From assembly GCA_009777055.1 (NCBI GenBank), contig WRMQ01000010.1, positions 1-41,005 on the forward strand: a stretch of 41,005 nucleotides of DNA, in the 5' to 3' direction. Origin of the DNA: Oscillospiraceae bacterium (lineage in GTDB: Bacteria; Bacillota; Clostridia; Oscillospirales; Acutalibacteraceae). The notes beneath the pieces were generated by a model that saw nothing but the letters and a program-made list of their open reading frames with translations, had not been told where the DNA came from and searched no databases. The position numbers and the translations under genes were made by a program. This document shows positions 1 to 8,916 of the stretch, one piece after another (position 1 is the first letter of the stretch; each line of letters starts with the position of its first letter).

Positions 1-137
1 TCGTCGCTCCGCTCCTCGCCTTCACAAAAATCCGCCTGAAATCCATCTCTCTGCCATTTTCTCGGCGCGCCTAATTCTTTTTGGGCCACATCATTGACAA
101 AGGGAGAGATTTCTAACAAAAAATCCAAACAAACCAC

Positions 138-166
138 TAGCAATTTCTGCCCATATATGTTATACT
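138..166 (+). promoter_or_regulatory. Putative promoter of exonuclease III gene
   Basis: An extended -10 (TGT then TATACT at 161-166) lies 17 bp after a weak -35 (TAGCAA, 138-143). The rest of 1-208 shows no gene. A TTGACA at 94-99 has no -10 at proper spacing. Confidence 0.5.
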
Positions 167-208
167 AAAGCGATACGCGGGGTAGTCTTTGAGAAAAAGA
201 GGGTACAT

Positions 209-964
209 ATGCGACTGGTTTCATGGAACGTCAACGGTGTGCGCGCCTGCCTGAAAAGCGGCTTCGAGGAAGCATTTGACGCCTTCGGGGCCGATATCGT
301 CTGCCTGCAGGAGACAAAGGCCCGGCCGGAGCAGGTGGATTTTGCCCCCGAGGGCTGCCACGCCTACTGGAACGCCGCGCAGAAAAAAGGGTATTCCGGC
401 ACAGCGGTATTTACGCGGACAAAGCCTCTGGAGGAATCCTTCGGGATGGGTATAGAGGAGCACGACAAAGAGGGGCGGGTCATTACGCTGGAGTTCGAGC
501 GCTTTCGGCTGGTGAATGTTTACACGCCCAATTCCCAGGACGAGCTGCGGCGGCTTGCTTATCGTATGGAATGGGAGGACGCCTTCCGGGCCTATGTCTC
601 CGGTCTCGCGCAGGATAAGCCTGTGGTCATCTGCGGCGACATGAACGTGGCGCACCGGGAGATTGATCTCGCGCGGCCCGGGCCGAACCGCCGCCACGCC
701 GGCTTCACGGACGAGGAAAGGGAAAAATTCAGCGCGCTGCTTGACGCCGGCTTTGTGGATACCTTCCGGCATTTCTATCCGGAAAAAACGCGGGCTTATT
801 CCTGGTGGAGCTATAGAGCCAACGCGCGGTCACGCAACGTGGGATGGAGGATCGACTACTTTTTGGCTTCGGCGGATTTTGTGCCGATGCTGGCGGACGC
901 TTCGATTTTATGCGATGTGCATGGCTCGGACCACTGCCCGGTAATGCTAGATATTAGACTTTAG
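209..964 (+). CDS. exoA: Exodeoxyribonuclease III / AP endonuclease
   Basis: This 251-residue protein is a Mg-dependent 3'-5' exonuclease and apurinic/apyrimidinic endonuclease of the ExoIII family, acting in base-excision repair in the cytoplasm. The family signatures appear in order: WNVNG at the N-terminus, LQETK near residue 35, GDMNVAH near residue 145, and SDHCPV close to the C-terminus, which holds the catalytic Asp-His pair. The length is normal for the bacterial family. The ATG at 209 follows AGAGGG. The stop codon lies inside a heptamer repeat array shared with the convergent dCMP deaminase gene. It is a single gene with its own putative promoter. Confidence 0.95.
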   Translation: MRLVSWNVNGVRACLKSGFEEAFDAFGADIVCLQETKARPEQVDFAPEGCHAYWNAAQKKGYSGTAVFTRTKPLEESFGMGIEEHDKEGRVITLEFERFRLVNVYTPNSQDELRRLAYRMEWEDAFRAYVSGLAQDKPVVICGDMNVAHREIDLARPGPNRRHAGFTDEEREKFSALLDAGFVDTFRHFYPEKTRAYSWWSYRANARSRNVGWRIDYFLASADFVPMLADASILCDVHGSDHCPVMLDIRL

Positions 965-1001
965 ATTTTAGATTTTAGACTTTAGACTTTAGATTTTAGA
1001 C
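954..1001. repeat. Heptamer tandem repeat TTAGA(C/T)T, about 6.9 units
   Basis: Seven consecutive 7-bp units run from 954 to 1001 and vary only C/T at the sixth base. The array supplies the stop codon of exoA (962-964) and the reverse-strand stop of the dCMP deaminase (996-998), so two convergent genes end inside it. No obvious hairpin is formed. Confidence 0.9.
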
Positions 1002-1499
1002 GTTCTCCGCGCTGAAATCGAGCTTGATTTTCTCCCGCTCAAACCGGAGCTCTGTCATTTTGACGCCCGCGGCCTCGAACATCCTCCGGCTGGCCTGGAA
1101 AATTGCCTGCCCCGCGTGCTTGTCCGAAAGATAGCGGACCTCCCGGATGCCGCACTGGATGATCGCCTTGGCGCATTCGCAGCAGGGGAAGAGCGCCACA
1201 TAGATCCGGCAGCCCTCAAGGCTCCGGCCGCCGCTGTTGAGGATGGCGTTGAGCTCCGCGTGGCAGACATAGGGGTACTTTGTGCCGATCTCCCCTCTTT
1301 CGGATTCCGCCTCCCAGGGGAATTCGTCGTCACTTAAACCGGTGGGCAGGCCGTTGTAACCCACGGACATGATGCGGTTTTGCGCGCCCACGATGCAGGC
1401 ACCCACCTGTGTGCGGGGGTCCTTGCTGCGTCGGGCGGAAAGCAGGGCGATGCCCATGAAATATTCGTCCCAGCTGATATAGTCCTGGCGTTTTGGCAT
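996..1499 (-). CDS. dCMP deaminase (ComEB-type)
   Basis: This 167-residue zinc cytidine/deoxycytidylate deaminase converts dCMP to dUMP for thymidylate synthesis. The zinc site is visible as CHAELNAIL (His ligand and proton-shuttle Glu) and PCCECAK (the two Cys ligands). The N-terminal part (SWDEYFMGIALLSARRSKD) and the TQVGACIV strand are typical of dCMP deaminases. The ATG at 1499 is chosen because AAAAGGAGGAA lies just upstream. A longer reading in the same frame to 2192 runs antisense through secA and is not real. The gene is divergent from secA and convergent with exoA. ComEB sits in a competence operon in Bacillus, but nothing here suggests competence. Confidence 0.93.
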   Translation of the reverse strand: MPKRQDYISWDEYFMGIALLSARRSKDPRTQVGACIVGAQNRIMSVGYNGLPTGLSDDEFPWEAESERGEIGTKYPYVCHAELNAILNSGGRSLEGCRIYVALFPCCECAKAIIQCGIREVRYLSDKHAGQAIFQASRRMFEAAGVKMTELRFEREKIKLDFSAENV

Positions 1500-1532
1500 G
1501 CGAATTCCTCCTTTTGGTGAGATTCCGGGATA

Positions 1533-1561
1533 AATATACCATAAATGGCCATAAAAAGCAA
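1533..1561 (-). promoter_or_regulatory. Putative promoter of dCMP deaminase gene
   Basis: On the minus strand, TTGCTT (1561-1556), a 17-bp spacer and TATATT (1538-1533) preceded by TGG give an extended -10 promoter. It overlaps the 5' region of secA, whose own promoter I could not define (best guess TATACC near 1535-1540). Confidence 0.5.
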
Positions 1562-1589
1562 ATCCATTCTGAAAGGCAGATTGAAAAAC

Positions 1590-4337
1590 ATGACATTCCT
1601 CGAACGGCTCCGCAAAGGCTATTCCAGAAAAGAAATTAAGCGCATCTGGGGACAGGTGGAAAAGGTCCTCTCCCTTGAGACGGAATACGGCGCGCTCAGC
1701 GACGCCGCGCTCCAGCACAAAACCGTGGAGTTCCGCGAGCGGCTGGCCGATGGTGAAAGCCTGGACGACATCCTTCCCGAGGCCTTTGCCGCCTGCCGCG
1801 AAGCCACCTGGCGCGTGGATAAAAAGAAGCAGTACCCCGTGCAGATCGCCGGCGGCATTCTGCTGCACCAGGGCCGTATCGCCGAAATGCGCACCGGCGA
1901 GGGCAAAACGCATACGGCGACCCTGCCGGCCTATCTGAACGGCCTGACCGGCAAGGGCGTGCATATTGTGACGGTGAATGACTACCTGGCCCGGCGCGAC
2001 AGCGAGTGGATGGGCAAGATCTACCGCTTTTTGGGGCTGAAGGTGGGCCTGATTGTCCACGACAAGGAGAACGAGGAGCGCCGCGAGGCCTATCAGGCGG
2101 ATATTACCTACGGAACAAACAACGAGCTGGGCTTCGACTATCTGCGGGACAACATGGTGCAGTACAAGGAGCACAAGGTGCAGCGCGGCCACTGCTTCGC
2201 CATCGTGGACGAGGTGGACTCCATTCTCATCGACGAGGCCAGAACTCCGCTGATTATCTCCGGCAAGGGAGAGGCGTCGACAGAGCTATACGCCCGGGCC
2301 AATTCCTTCGCGGGGAGCCTCAAGCTCCTGCGGGTGAAGGAGCTCAACGACAAAGAGAACGCCGAGGACGTGGCCGGGGACGCCGACGTGCTCGTGGACG
2401 AAAAGGCCCGCAGCGCCACGCTGACGAAATCCGGCATCGCGAAGGCGGAGCGGTATTTTGGCCTGGAAAATCTCATGGACAGCGAGAATGTCACCATCCA
2501 GCACCACGTCAACCAGGCGATACGCGCCCACGGCGTGATGAAAAGAGACGTGGACTACATGGTGAAGGACGGCGAGGTCCTGATCATCGACGAGTTCACA
2601 GGGCGCATCATGTATGGGCGGCGCTACAACGAGGGCCTGCACCAGGCCATTGAGGCCAAGGAAGGCGTCAAGATCGAAAACGAAAGCAAGACATTGGCCA
2701 CGATCACGTTCCAGAACTACTTCCGGCTCTACGGCAAGCTTTCCGGCATGACGGGCACCGCCATGACGGAGCGGGACGAGTTCATGGAGATCTACAATCT
2801 TGACGTGGTGGAGGTGCCCACCAACAAGCCCATGGTGCGCCGCGACAACTCCGACGCGGTGTATAAGACCGAGATGGTCAAGTTCAAGGCGGTGATTGAG
2901 CAGATTCTCGCCTGCAACGAGAAGGGCCAGCCGGTGCTGGTGGGCACGGTCTCGGTGGAAAAATCGGAGTTCCTCAGCAAGCTGCTGGAAAAACGCAGGA
3001 TCAGGCACCACGTGCTCAACGCCAAGAACCACGAGCGGGAGGCCGAGATCATCGCCCAGGCGGGTACCTTCGGCGCGGTAACGATCGCGACGAATATGGC
3101 CGGCCGCGGCACGGACATCATCCTGGGGGGCAACGCGGAGTATCTCGCCAAGGCCGAAATGCGCCGCATGCAGTTCAGCGAGGAGCTGATCATCGAATCC
3201 ACGGGCTTCGCGGAAACCCAGGACGAGGAGATTCTCGCGGCCCGGCGCATGTTCGCCGAGCTGGAGGAGAAATACAAGGCCGGCATCCGGAGCGAGGCCG
3301 AAAAGGTACGCGAGGCGGGAGGCCTGTTCATCCTGGGCACGGAGCGGCACGAATCCCGGCGCATTGATAACCAGCTGCGGGGCCGCGCGGGGCGGCAGGG
3401 AGATCCCGGCGAAAGCCGCTTCTATCTCAGCATGGAGGATGATCTCATGCGCCTGTTCGGCGGCGAGCGGCTGAGCAACGTGATGACCACCCTCAACGCC
3501 CCGGAGGATATGCCCCTGGACGCGAAGATCGTGTCCTCCTCCATTGAGAACGCCCAGAAGAAGATAGAGGGCCAGAACTTCGCCATCCGCAAAAACGTGC
3601 TCAAGTACGACGACGTGATGAACCGCCAGCGCGAGCTGATCTACGGCCAGCGCAACAAGGTGCTCGACGGCGAGGAGCTCAAGCCCGTCATTTTGCATAT
3701 GCTCGAGGAGAGCATCAACGAAAACGTGGATTTCTACTGCTCCGGAAACGTTTCCCGGGAAGACTGGAACATCGGCGGGCTCCGGGAGAAATACCTGGGC
3801 TGGGCGACGGTGCCGAATGATTTTACCGGCGGGGAATTCGAGCCGGAGGAAGCCAAAGAAATGCTGATCGGCCGTTACAGGGAGCGCTATGACGCCCGGG
3901 AGCGGGAGCTGGGCGCCGAAACCATGCGGCTGTTCGAGTCCATGGTGCTCCTGCGCAGCGTGGACACCCACTGGATGGAGCACATCGACGCCATGGAGGA
4001 GCTCAAGCGGGGCATCGGGCTGCGGGCCTATGCCCAGCAGGACCCCGTTGTCGCCTACCGCATGGAAAGCTACGACATGTTCGACGAGATGACCACCAAC
4101 ATCCGGGAGGATACCGTGCGGCAGATGGTGACGCTGCGCATCCGCACCCAGCAGGAGACCGAGCGCAGGCAGGTGGCAAAAGAGACCGCCGCCAGCGCGG
4201 CGGGCGGCGCCGCCGACGGCACGGCCCAGGCCCGCACCATAAGAAAAGGCAAAAAAGTGGGCCCCAACGAGCTGTGTCCCTGCGGCAGCGGCAAGAAGTT
4301 CAAGAACTGCTGCGGTGATGTGAGGAAGAACGGATGA
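1590..4337 (+). CDS. secA: Preprotein translocase ATPase SecA
   Basis: SecA is the ATPase motor that drives unfolded preproteins through SecYEG. This copy has about 915 residues. Walker A MRTGEGKT lies near residue 100, the DEVDSILIDEARTPL motif of nucleotide-binding domain 1 near 205, and MAGRGTDIILGG and LRGRAGRQGD of domain 2 in the middle. The C-terminus carries the zinc-binding CPCGSGKKFKNCC tail used for SecB/lipid contact. I prefer the ATG at 1590 (MTFLERLRKGYSRKEIKRI, matching the family N-terminus) over an in-frame ATG at 1545 that has no ribosome-binding site. The stop overlaps the following fic gene by 4 bp. The prfB gene that often follows secA in Bacillota is absent here. Confidence 0.97.
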   Translation: MTFLERLRKGYSRKEIKRIWGQVEKVLSLETEYGALSDAALQHKTVEFRERLADGESLDDILPEAFAACREATWRVDKKKQYPVQIAGGILLHQGRIAEMRTGEGKTHTATLPAYLNGLTGKGVHIVTVNDYLARRDSEWMGKIYRFLGLKVGLIVHDKENEERREAYQADITYGTNNELGFDYLRDNMVQYKEHKVQRGHCFAIVDEVDSILIDEARTPLIISGKGEASTELYARANSFAGSLKLLRVKELNDKENAEDVAGDADVLVDEKARSATLTKSGIAKAERYFGLENLMDSENVTIQHHVNQAIRAHGVMKRDVDYMVKDGEVLIIDEFTGRIMYGRRYNEGLHQAIEAKEGVKIENESKTLATITFQNYFRLYGKLSGMTGTAMTERDEFMEIYNLDVVEVPTNKPMVRRDNSDAVYKTEMVKFKAVIEQILACNEKGQPVLVGTVSVEKSEFLSKLLEKRRIRHHVLNAKNHEREAEIIAQAGTFGAVTIATNMAGRGTDIILGGNAEYLAKAEMRRMQFSEELIIESTGFAETQDEEILAARRMFAELEEKYKAGIRSEAEKVREAGGLFILGTERHESRRIDNQLRGRAGRQGDPGESRFYLSMEDDLMRLFGGERLSNVMTTLNAPEDMPLDAKIVSSSIENAQKKIEGQNFAIRKNVLKYDDVMNRQRELIYGQRNKVLDGEELKPVILHMLEESINENVDFYCSGNVSREDWNIGGLREKYLGWATVPNDFTGGEFEPEEAKEMLIGRYRERYDARERELGAETMRLFESMVLLRSVDTHWMEHIDAMEELKRGIGLRAYAQQDPVVAYRMESYDMFDEMTTNIREDTVRQMVTLRIRTQQETERRQVAKETAASAAGGAADGTAQARTIRKGKKVGPNELCPCGSGKKFKNCCGDVRKNG

Positions 4338-4918
4338 CCGACAAATACGCTATGACCCTGGAGCAAAATATCTTTCTGGCCAAGCGCAACGTTGTTGACT
4401 ACATTTACAACAGCGCCAAGCTGGAGGGCTGCAGCGTAACGTTCCCGGAGACTTATACGATTCTGGAGGGCGTGAATGTCGGCGCGGTCACGCTGGACGA
4501 TATTCAAACCATCCTGAATCTGCGCGATGCCTGGCGGTTTGTCACCTCCACGGCGCAAGAACCATTTACGCTGGATTATCTGTGCAGGATCAATGAGCAT
4601 GTCTCGCGCAACGAAGCCGTCCCTACAAACGAAAGCGCGCAGGCCCTTTTGGACGATTTGCCGGGCACGGCAACCCAGCGGGCGATCAGCTTTTTTCTCC
4701 GGGCCTGCCGGGCACAGCTTTTTTGGGACGGCAACAAGCGCACAAGCACACTCGGCGCAAACAAAATTTTGATACAGGCCGGCGCGGGTATTTTTACCGT
4801 CAGGGACAAGGATGTGCTGGAGTTTAACCGCCGGCTGCTGGCGTATTACGACACCGGGGATATGTCCGTGATTGACGCCTGGCTTTACGATCACTGTATT
4901 GACGGTCTGGAACTATAA
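4334..4918 (+). CDS. Fic-fold protein lacking the catalytic histidine
   Basis: This 194-residue protein has the Fic/Doc fold. Fic enzymes normally transfer AMP or other nucleotides using a motif HPFx(D/N)GN(G/K)R. Here the motif reads QLFWDGNKR (near residues 134-142), so the catalytic His is Gln and the Pro is Leu, while the anion-binding DGNKR loop is kept. An N-terminal SAKLEG matches the inhibitory (S/T)xxxE(G/N) motif of class II Fic proteins. It is translationally coupled to secA through a 4-bp ATGA overlap, suggesting co-transcription. No antitoxin gene is adjacent. It may be a non-AMPylating variant or a regulatory pseudo-enzyme; its substrate is unknown. Confidence 0.85.
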   Translation: MTDKYAMTLEQNIFLAKRNVVDYIYNSAKLEGCSVTFPETYTILEGVNVGAVTLDDIQTILNLRDAWRFVTSTAQEPFTLDYLCRINEHVSRNEAVPTNESAQALLDDLPGTATQRAISFFLRACRAQLFWDGNKRTSTLGANKILIQAGAGIFTVRDKDVLEFNRRLLAYYDTGDMSVIDAWLYDHCIDGLEL

Positions 4919-4960
4919 GTATATAAATAAAAAAGCATATAAACAAAGGAGTTGATTCAT

Positions 4961-5503
4961 ATGCGCTACTTCAAAAAGCTGGAGAGCGAACGCCTCTACC
5001 TCTCGCCTATCAATCCCGACGACGTTGAGCTTTATACCAAGTGGATCAACGACCCGGAGGTCTCCACCTGGCTTTCGCTGCACAGCCAGCTGATCAGCCT
5101 CAGCCGCGAGCGCAAAATCCTGGAGGAGCTTAGCGAGACCGGCTGCTGCTTCGCCATCATCCTCAAGGAGGGGGACCGCCTGCTGGGGAATATCAGCCTG
5201 ATGAACTTCCACCACACCAACCGAACGGCGGAGATGGGCGTTTTTTTGGGCGAGGCGGACGACCGCAGCCTTGGCTACGGCGAGGAGGCCATCCGGCTGG
5301 TGCTGGCCTATGGCTTCAAAACATTGAACCTGCATAATATCATGCTGCACGTGAACGCCGACAACGCCCGGGCCATTGCCTGCTATAAAAAGTGCGGCTT
5401 CGTGGAATCCGGCCACCGCCGTGAGGCAATTTTCTGGAACGGGCGCTATGTGGACCGGATTTCGATGGATGTTTTGTCGAATGAAATAGAATCGCATGAA
5501 TGA
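4961..5503 (+). CDS. GNAT N-acetyltransferase (RimJ/RimL-like)
   Basis: This 180-residue acetyltransferase uses acetyl-CoA to acetylate an amine; the substrate is not evident. The acetyl-CoA loop is seen as DRSLGYGEEA, followed by the NLHNIMLHVNADNARAIACY helix-strand and KKCGFVESG typical of RimJ/RimL-type GNATs. I take the ATG at 4961 with AAAGGAG at 4945-4951; the in-frame TTG at 4952 is too close to that site. The 3' end overlaps the decarboxylase gene by 8 bp, so the two are probably co-translated. The pairing with an amino-acid decarboxylase would fit polyamine acetylation, but this is inference. Confidence 0.9.
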   Translation: MRYFKKLESERLYLSPINPDDVELYTKWINDPEVSTWLSLHSQLISLSRERKILEELSETGCCFAIILKEGDRLLGNISLMNFHHTNRTAEMGVFLGEADDRSLGYGEEAIRLVLAYGFKTLNLHNIMLHVNADNARAIACYKKCGFVESGHRREAIFWNGRYVDRISMDVLSNEIESHE

Positions 5504-6872
5504 CCTGCTTGCGCTGCTGAAGCGCTACGCCGCCGCGCCGCGGGCGCCCTTTCATATGCCGGGGCACAAGCGAAACGCGGCGCTGCTGGGCAATGACCTG
5601 CCCTATGACATAGATATCACCGAAATTGAGGGCTTTGACAATTTACACGCGCCGGAGGGCGTTCTGAAACAGGGGATGGAGCGGGCGGCGGCGCTTTGGG
5701 GCAGCGAGCGCTGCTATTTTTCCGTCAACGGGAGCAGCGGCGCGGTTCTCGCGGGAATCCGCGCGCTCACGAAGCGGGGAGACACGATTTTGATGGCCCG
5801 CAACTGCCATATCTCGGTCTTTCACGCCGTGGAGCTCTGTGGCCTGCGGCCGGTCTATCTTGAGCCGGAATGGGACGACAGCTTCGGCTTGTATGGGGCC
5901 ATTGCGCCCGAAGCCCTGCGCCGGGCCGCGCGGGCGCATCCGGGAGCGGCCTGCTGCGTGATCACCTCGCCGACCTATGAGGGTATCGCCAGCGATATCG
6001 GGGCGCTTGCCGCTGTGCTGCATGAGCGGGATATCCCGCTGCTGGCCGACGCCGCCCATGGCGCGCATCTGGAGATCGGAAAGGGCTTTGGCGGGGCGGA
6101 TATCACAATTCATAGCCTGCACAAGACCTTGCCCGCCCTCACCCAGTGCGCTGCCCTGCATGTGAACGGCGCGCGGGTGGATATTGCCCGGCTGGAGCAC
6201 CAGCTGGCCCTGTTTCAGACCAGCAGCCCCTCCTATGTGCTGCTGGCGTCCATCGACCGCTGCGTGTCGGTTCTGGCGGAGCAAAAGGAGGAGCTGTTTT
6301 CTCTATGGGACAAGCGCCTGGACGCGTTTTATCAGGCGGCTTTGGGCTGGGAGCGTCTTCGGCTGCTGCAAAACAGCGACAGGGCCAAGCTTGTGCTGGA
6401 TGTGCGGGGCACGGGCCTGGACGCGGCGGCGTTCGCGGCGCGCCTGCGGCGGGACTATGCCATTGAGCCGGAATATGCCCTGGGGCACATCGTGCTGCTG
6501 ATGACCTCCTGCTGCGACAGCGATGAAAGCATGCGAAGCCTGACGGAGGCGCTCAGGGCGCTGGACCAGCGGGCGGGCGGCGGAAAGCGCGCGAAGGAGC
6601 TGCCCGCGCCGCGGGCGCTTCCCGCCATGAATGCGCAGGAGCGCACAATTGCCGAGGCCCTGGAGGCGCCCGCCGGGCCCTGCCATTACAGCAACACGAT
6701 TGGCTGTCTCAGCGGGGAGTATCTCTGGGCTTATCCACCGGGGATTCCCCTGCTCGCGCCGGGGCAGCGGATCACGGCGGCCTGCGCTGAGGCGGCGCGG
6801 GCCATTGCGCAAAGCGGCGGAAGGGTACATACCACGCGAAAGGACTGGCCCCGCATATGGGTTCTCAAATAA
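5496..6872 (+). CDS. Orn/Lys/Arg decarboxylase family protein (short type)
   Basis: This 458-residue PLP-dependent fold-type I decarboxylase belongs to the short Bacillus SpeA/YaaO group, which makes agmatine, cadaverine or putrescine from a basic amino acid. FHMPGHKR near the N-terminus and SLHKTLPALTQ (PLP Schiff-base lysine, near residue 210) are diagnostic. The C-terminal small domain ends with YPPGIPLLAPG, a family hallmark. The gene starts inside the end of the GNAT gene (8-bp overlap). The substrate cannot be assigned from sequence alone. It ends about 60 bp before the strong promoter of the next gene. Confidence 0.93.
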   Translation: MNDLLALLKRYAAAPRAPFHMPGHKRNAALLGNDLPYDIDITEIEGFDNLHAPEGVLKQGMERAAALWGSERCYFSVNGSSGAVLAGIRALTKRGDTILMARNCHISVFHAVELCGLRPVYLEPEWDDSFGLYGAIAPEALRRAARAHPGAACCVITSPTYEGIASDIGALAAVLHERDIPLLADAAHGAHLEIGKGFGGADITIHSLHKTLPALTQCAALHVNGARVDIARLEHQLALFQTSSPSYVLLASIDRCVSVLAEQKEELFSLWDKRLDAFYQAALGWERLRLLQNSDRAKLVLDVRGTGLDAAAFAARLRRDYAIEPEYALGHIVLLMTSCCDSDESMRSLTEALRALDQRAGGGKRAKELPAPRALPAMNAQERTIAEALEAPAGPCHYSNTIGCLSGEYLWAYPPGIPLLAPGQRITAACAEAARAIAQSGGRVHTTRKDWPRIWVLK

Positions 6873-6935
6873 GCCCATAATAGGAATAAAAAGGATAAAT
6901 CTGAAAAAATAACTGAAAAAATAATCGCTTTTTAT

Positions 6936-6965
6936 TTGACAAAGCATGGCAGCATCTGCTATACT
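6936..6965 (+). promoter_or_regulatory. Strong SigA-type promoter with extended -10
   Basis: TTGACA (6936-6941), an 18-bp spacer and TGC-TATACT (-10 at 6960-6965) precede the lipoprotein gene at 7026. Confidence 0.75.
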
Positions 6966-7025
6966 AAATAAATAATAACTAAGATAAAATGAAGAGGATG
7001 TTTGTTCCTTGGGGGAGGGCTATAT

Positions 7026-7787
7026 ATGAAACGGTCAAAAGACATACAGCGCGCCGGAAAAAGCGTGGGGAATCCGCTTGTCCGGGCGATTGCGGCGGTC
7101 GCCGCGCCTATCCTGGTGCTGGGCGCGGCCGCGGCCTGCGGCGGCAAGAAGGACTATGGCGGCCTGCCATATTTTGATGAGTTCCGGCGCGGCTGGCGCC
7201 TGCTGGCGACGGACCCGCAGGGCAACACCGTCACCAACAGCGACGGCAAGCTGGTGGAGCTGGTGACCAACAGGGCGGACGGCTACGCGGCGACAGCCGC
7301 CGACGGCAAGCAGATTACCCTTGTGTCGGAATACCCCTGCTTTTATCACAAGAAGACCCTTGGCCAGGACTGGCTTGAGCTGGCGGACTTCATCGTGAAG
7401 ATTCCCAAGGGCTGGGAGCATGAGCCCGACCGGAACATGATCCTGAATGAAAAGGATACCGGCGACAGGCTGCAGTACATCCCCCGCAAGGACGTCAGCT
7501 TTGAGGAGCTCAGGCAGCAGATGGCGGAGCGCGAGGAAAACTTTCTGGGCGCCGTGAATGAGGTTGAGCTCAGCAAGGAGAGCCTGACCCTGTTCGGAAA
7601 GGAAGCCCTGCTGTACCGCTACGACGTGCCTGTGCCCGTGCCCGGCCAGGAGGAGATTCGCAGCTATGTCAATGTGATGCTGCAGCTGGAAAAGGGCTGT
7701 CTGGAGATCAATTATATGGCAAAAAGCGCGTATCATCAGGATAAGCTGCTTTCGATGATTCAATTGATTGAGCAAAAATCTGATTAA
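7026..7787 (+). CDS. Putative lipoprotein of unknown function
   Basis: This 253-residue protein is not recognised. The N-terminus has positive charges, then a hydrophobic segment ending in GAAAACGGKK. The Cys could be lipidated although the -3 residue is Ala rather than the usual Leu, so this is a weak lipobox. The remaining part is soluble and extracellular-looking (KIPKGWEHEPDRN, EEIRSYVNVMLQ), similar in feel to small secreted domains of Clostridia. The ATG at 7026 has GGAGG at 7014-7018; an in-frame TTG at 7002 lies before that site. It is driven by the promoter at 6936-6965 and lies upstream of mreB, separated by 84 bp without a clear terminator. Confidence 0.75.
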   Translation: MKRSKDIQRAGKSVGNPLVRAIAAVAAPILVLGAAAACGGKKDYGGLPYFDEFRRGWRLLATDPQGNTVTNSDGKLVELVTNRADGYAATAADGKQITLVSEYPCFYHKKTLGQDWLELADFIVKIPKGWEHEPDRNMILNEKDTGDRLQYIPRKDVSFEELRQQMAEREENFLGAVNEVELSKESLTLFGKEALLYRYDVPVPVPGQEEIRSYVNVMLQLEKGCLEINYMAKSAYHQDKLLSMIQLIEQKSD

Positions 7788-7871
7788 GCAAAAACAACCC
7801 CGCTGTTCTAACCGGATATGTGGAAGCAATATGTGAAATTATCTGTGAATTAGAGAAAAGGAGATCATGGC

Positions 7872-8882
7872 ATGCTGTTTTCTCAGGACATTGGAATTGA
7901 CCTCGGCACGGCGAATACCCTGGTATTTGTCAAGGGGAAGGGGATCGTGATCCGCGAGCCCTCGGTGGTGGCGGTGGACCAGCGGCACAACCCGCCGCGG
8001 GTGGTTGCCGTGGGCATGCAGGCCAAGGAGATGATCGGCCGCACGCCCGGCTCCATCGTGGCGGTGCGCCCGCTCAAGGACGGCGTGATCGCGGACTTCC
8101 ATGTCACGGCGGATATGCTCAAGGCGTTTATCCGCAAGGCCATGAATAACTCGCCCTTCAGCCGCGCGCGGGTGCTCATCTGCATTCCCTCCGGCGTAAC
8201 GGAGGTGGAGCGGCGCGCGGTATATGGCGCGGCCAAGGGGGCCGGCGCCAAGGAGGTCCGCGTGATTGAGGAGCCCATGGCCGCGGCCATCGGCTCGGGC
8301 CTGCCGGTGAGCGAGGCCACGGGCAGCATGGTGGTGGATATCGGCGGCGGCACCTCCGAGGTGGCGGTGATCTCTCTGGGCGACGTGGTGACCTCCCGCT
8401 CGGCGCGGGTGGCCGGGGATAATTTCGACGAATCTATCATATCCTATATCAAAAAAAAGTACAACCTCCTCATCGGCGAGCGCACGGCGGAGGATATCAA
8501 GATCAACATCGGCTCGGCCTTTCCATATGAGAATGAGGGTACCATGACCATCAAGGGCCGCAATCTGATGGATGGGCTGCCCAAGCATGTGGACGTCACG
8601 GCGGAGGAGATCCGCGAGGCCCTGGCGGACCCGGTGACGCAGATCCTGGACGCCATTCGCGCCACGCTGGAAAAAACGCCCCCCGAGCTTGCGGCGGATA
8701 TCATCGACCACGGCATTATGCTCACCGGCGGCGGCGCGCTGCTGCGCGGGCTGGACCGCCTGATTCAGGCGGAGACGAAGATTCCGGTGCACGTGGCGGA
8801 AAAGCCCCTCGACTGCGTTGTGGACGGCACGGGCATCTGCCTGGAAAACAGCCAGTACTATCCCACCAGTGAGGACGAATGA
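7872..8882 (+). CDS. mreB: Rod shape-determining actin homologue MreB/Mbl
   Basis: MreB is a bacterial actin that polymerises under the membrane and positions the peptidoglycan elongation machinery. The 336-residue protein shows the actin-fold ATPase motifs: [13 protein letters not shown] (phosphate 1), [15 protein letters not shown] (phosphate 2) and [14 protein letters not shown] (adenosine). The ATG at 7872 follows AAAGGAG at 7857-7863; another ATG at 7867 is out of frame. It heads the cluster mreB-mreC-mreD-mrdA-minD. Assignment as MreB versus its paralogue Mbl rests only on the mreC/mreD neighbours. Confidence 0.97.
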   Translation: MLFSQDIGIDLGTANTLVFVKGKGIVIREPSVVAVDQRHNPPRVVAVGMQAKEMIGRTPGSIVAVRPLKDGVIADFHVTADMLKAFIRKAMNNSPFSRARVLICIPSGVTEVERRAVYGAAKGAGAKEVRVIEEPMAAAIGSGLPVSEATGSMVVDIGGGTSEVAVISLGDVVTSRSARVAGDNFDESIISYIKKKYNLLIGERTAEDIKINIGSAFPYENEGTMTIKGRNLMDGLPKHVDVTAEEIREALADPVTQILDAIRATLEKTPPELAADIIDHGIMLTGGGALLRGLDRLIQAETKIPVHVAEKPLDCVVDGTGICLENSQYYPTSEDE

Positions 8883-8916
8883 CGCGTGACTAGAAAGGCG
8901 GCGGGAGGGTACGGCA

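Noticed and set aside
94-99. TTGACA upstream of exoA
   Set aside because: No -10 at 16-18 bp; the better promoter is 138-166.
3749-3762. A Noc-binding-like palindrome (TTTCCCGGGAA) in secA
   Set aside because: Only 11 of 14 positions fit the consensus, and it lies in coding sequence where chance is likely.
2286-3983. A long minus-strand frame inside secA
   Set aside because: Antisense to secA, His/Leu-rich composition typical of a shadow frame.
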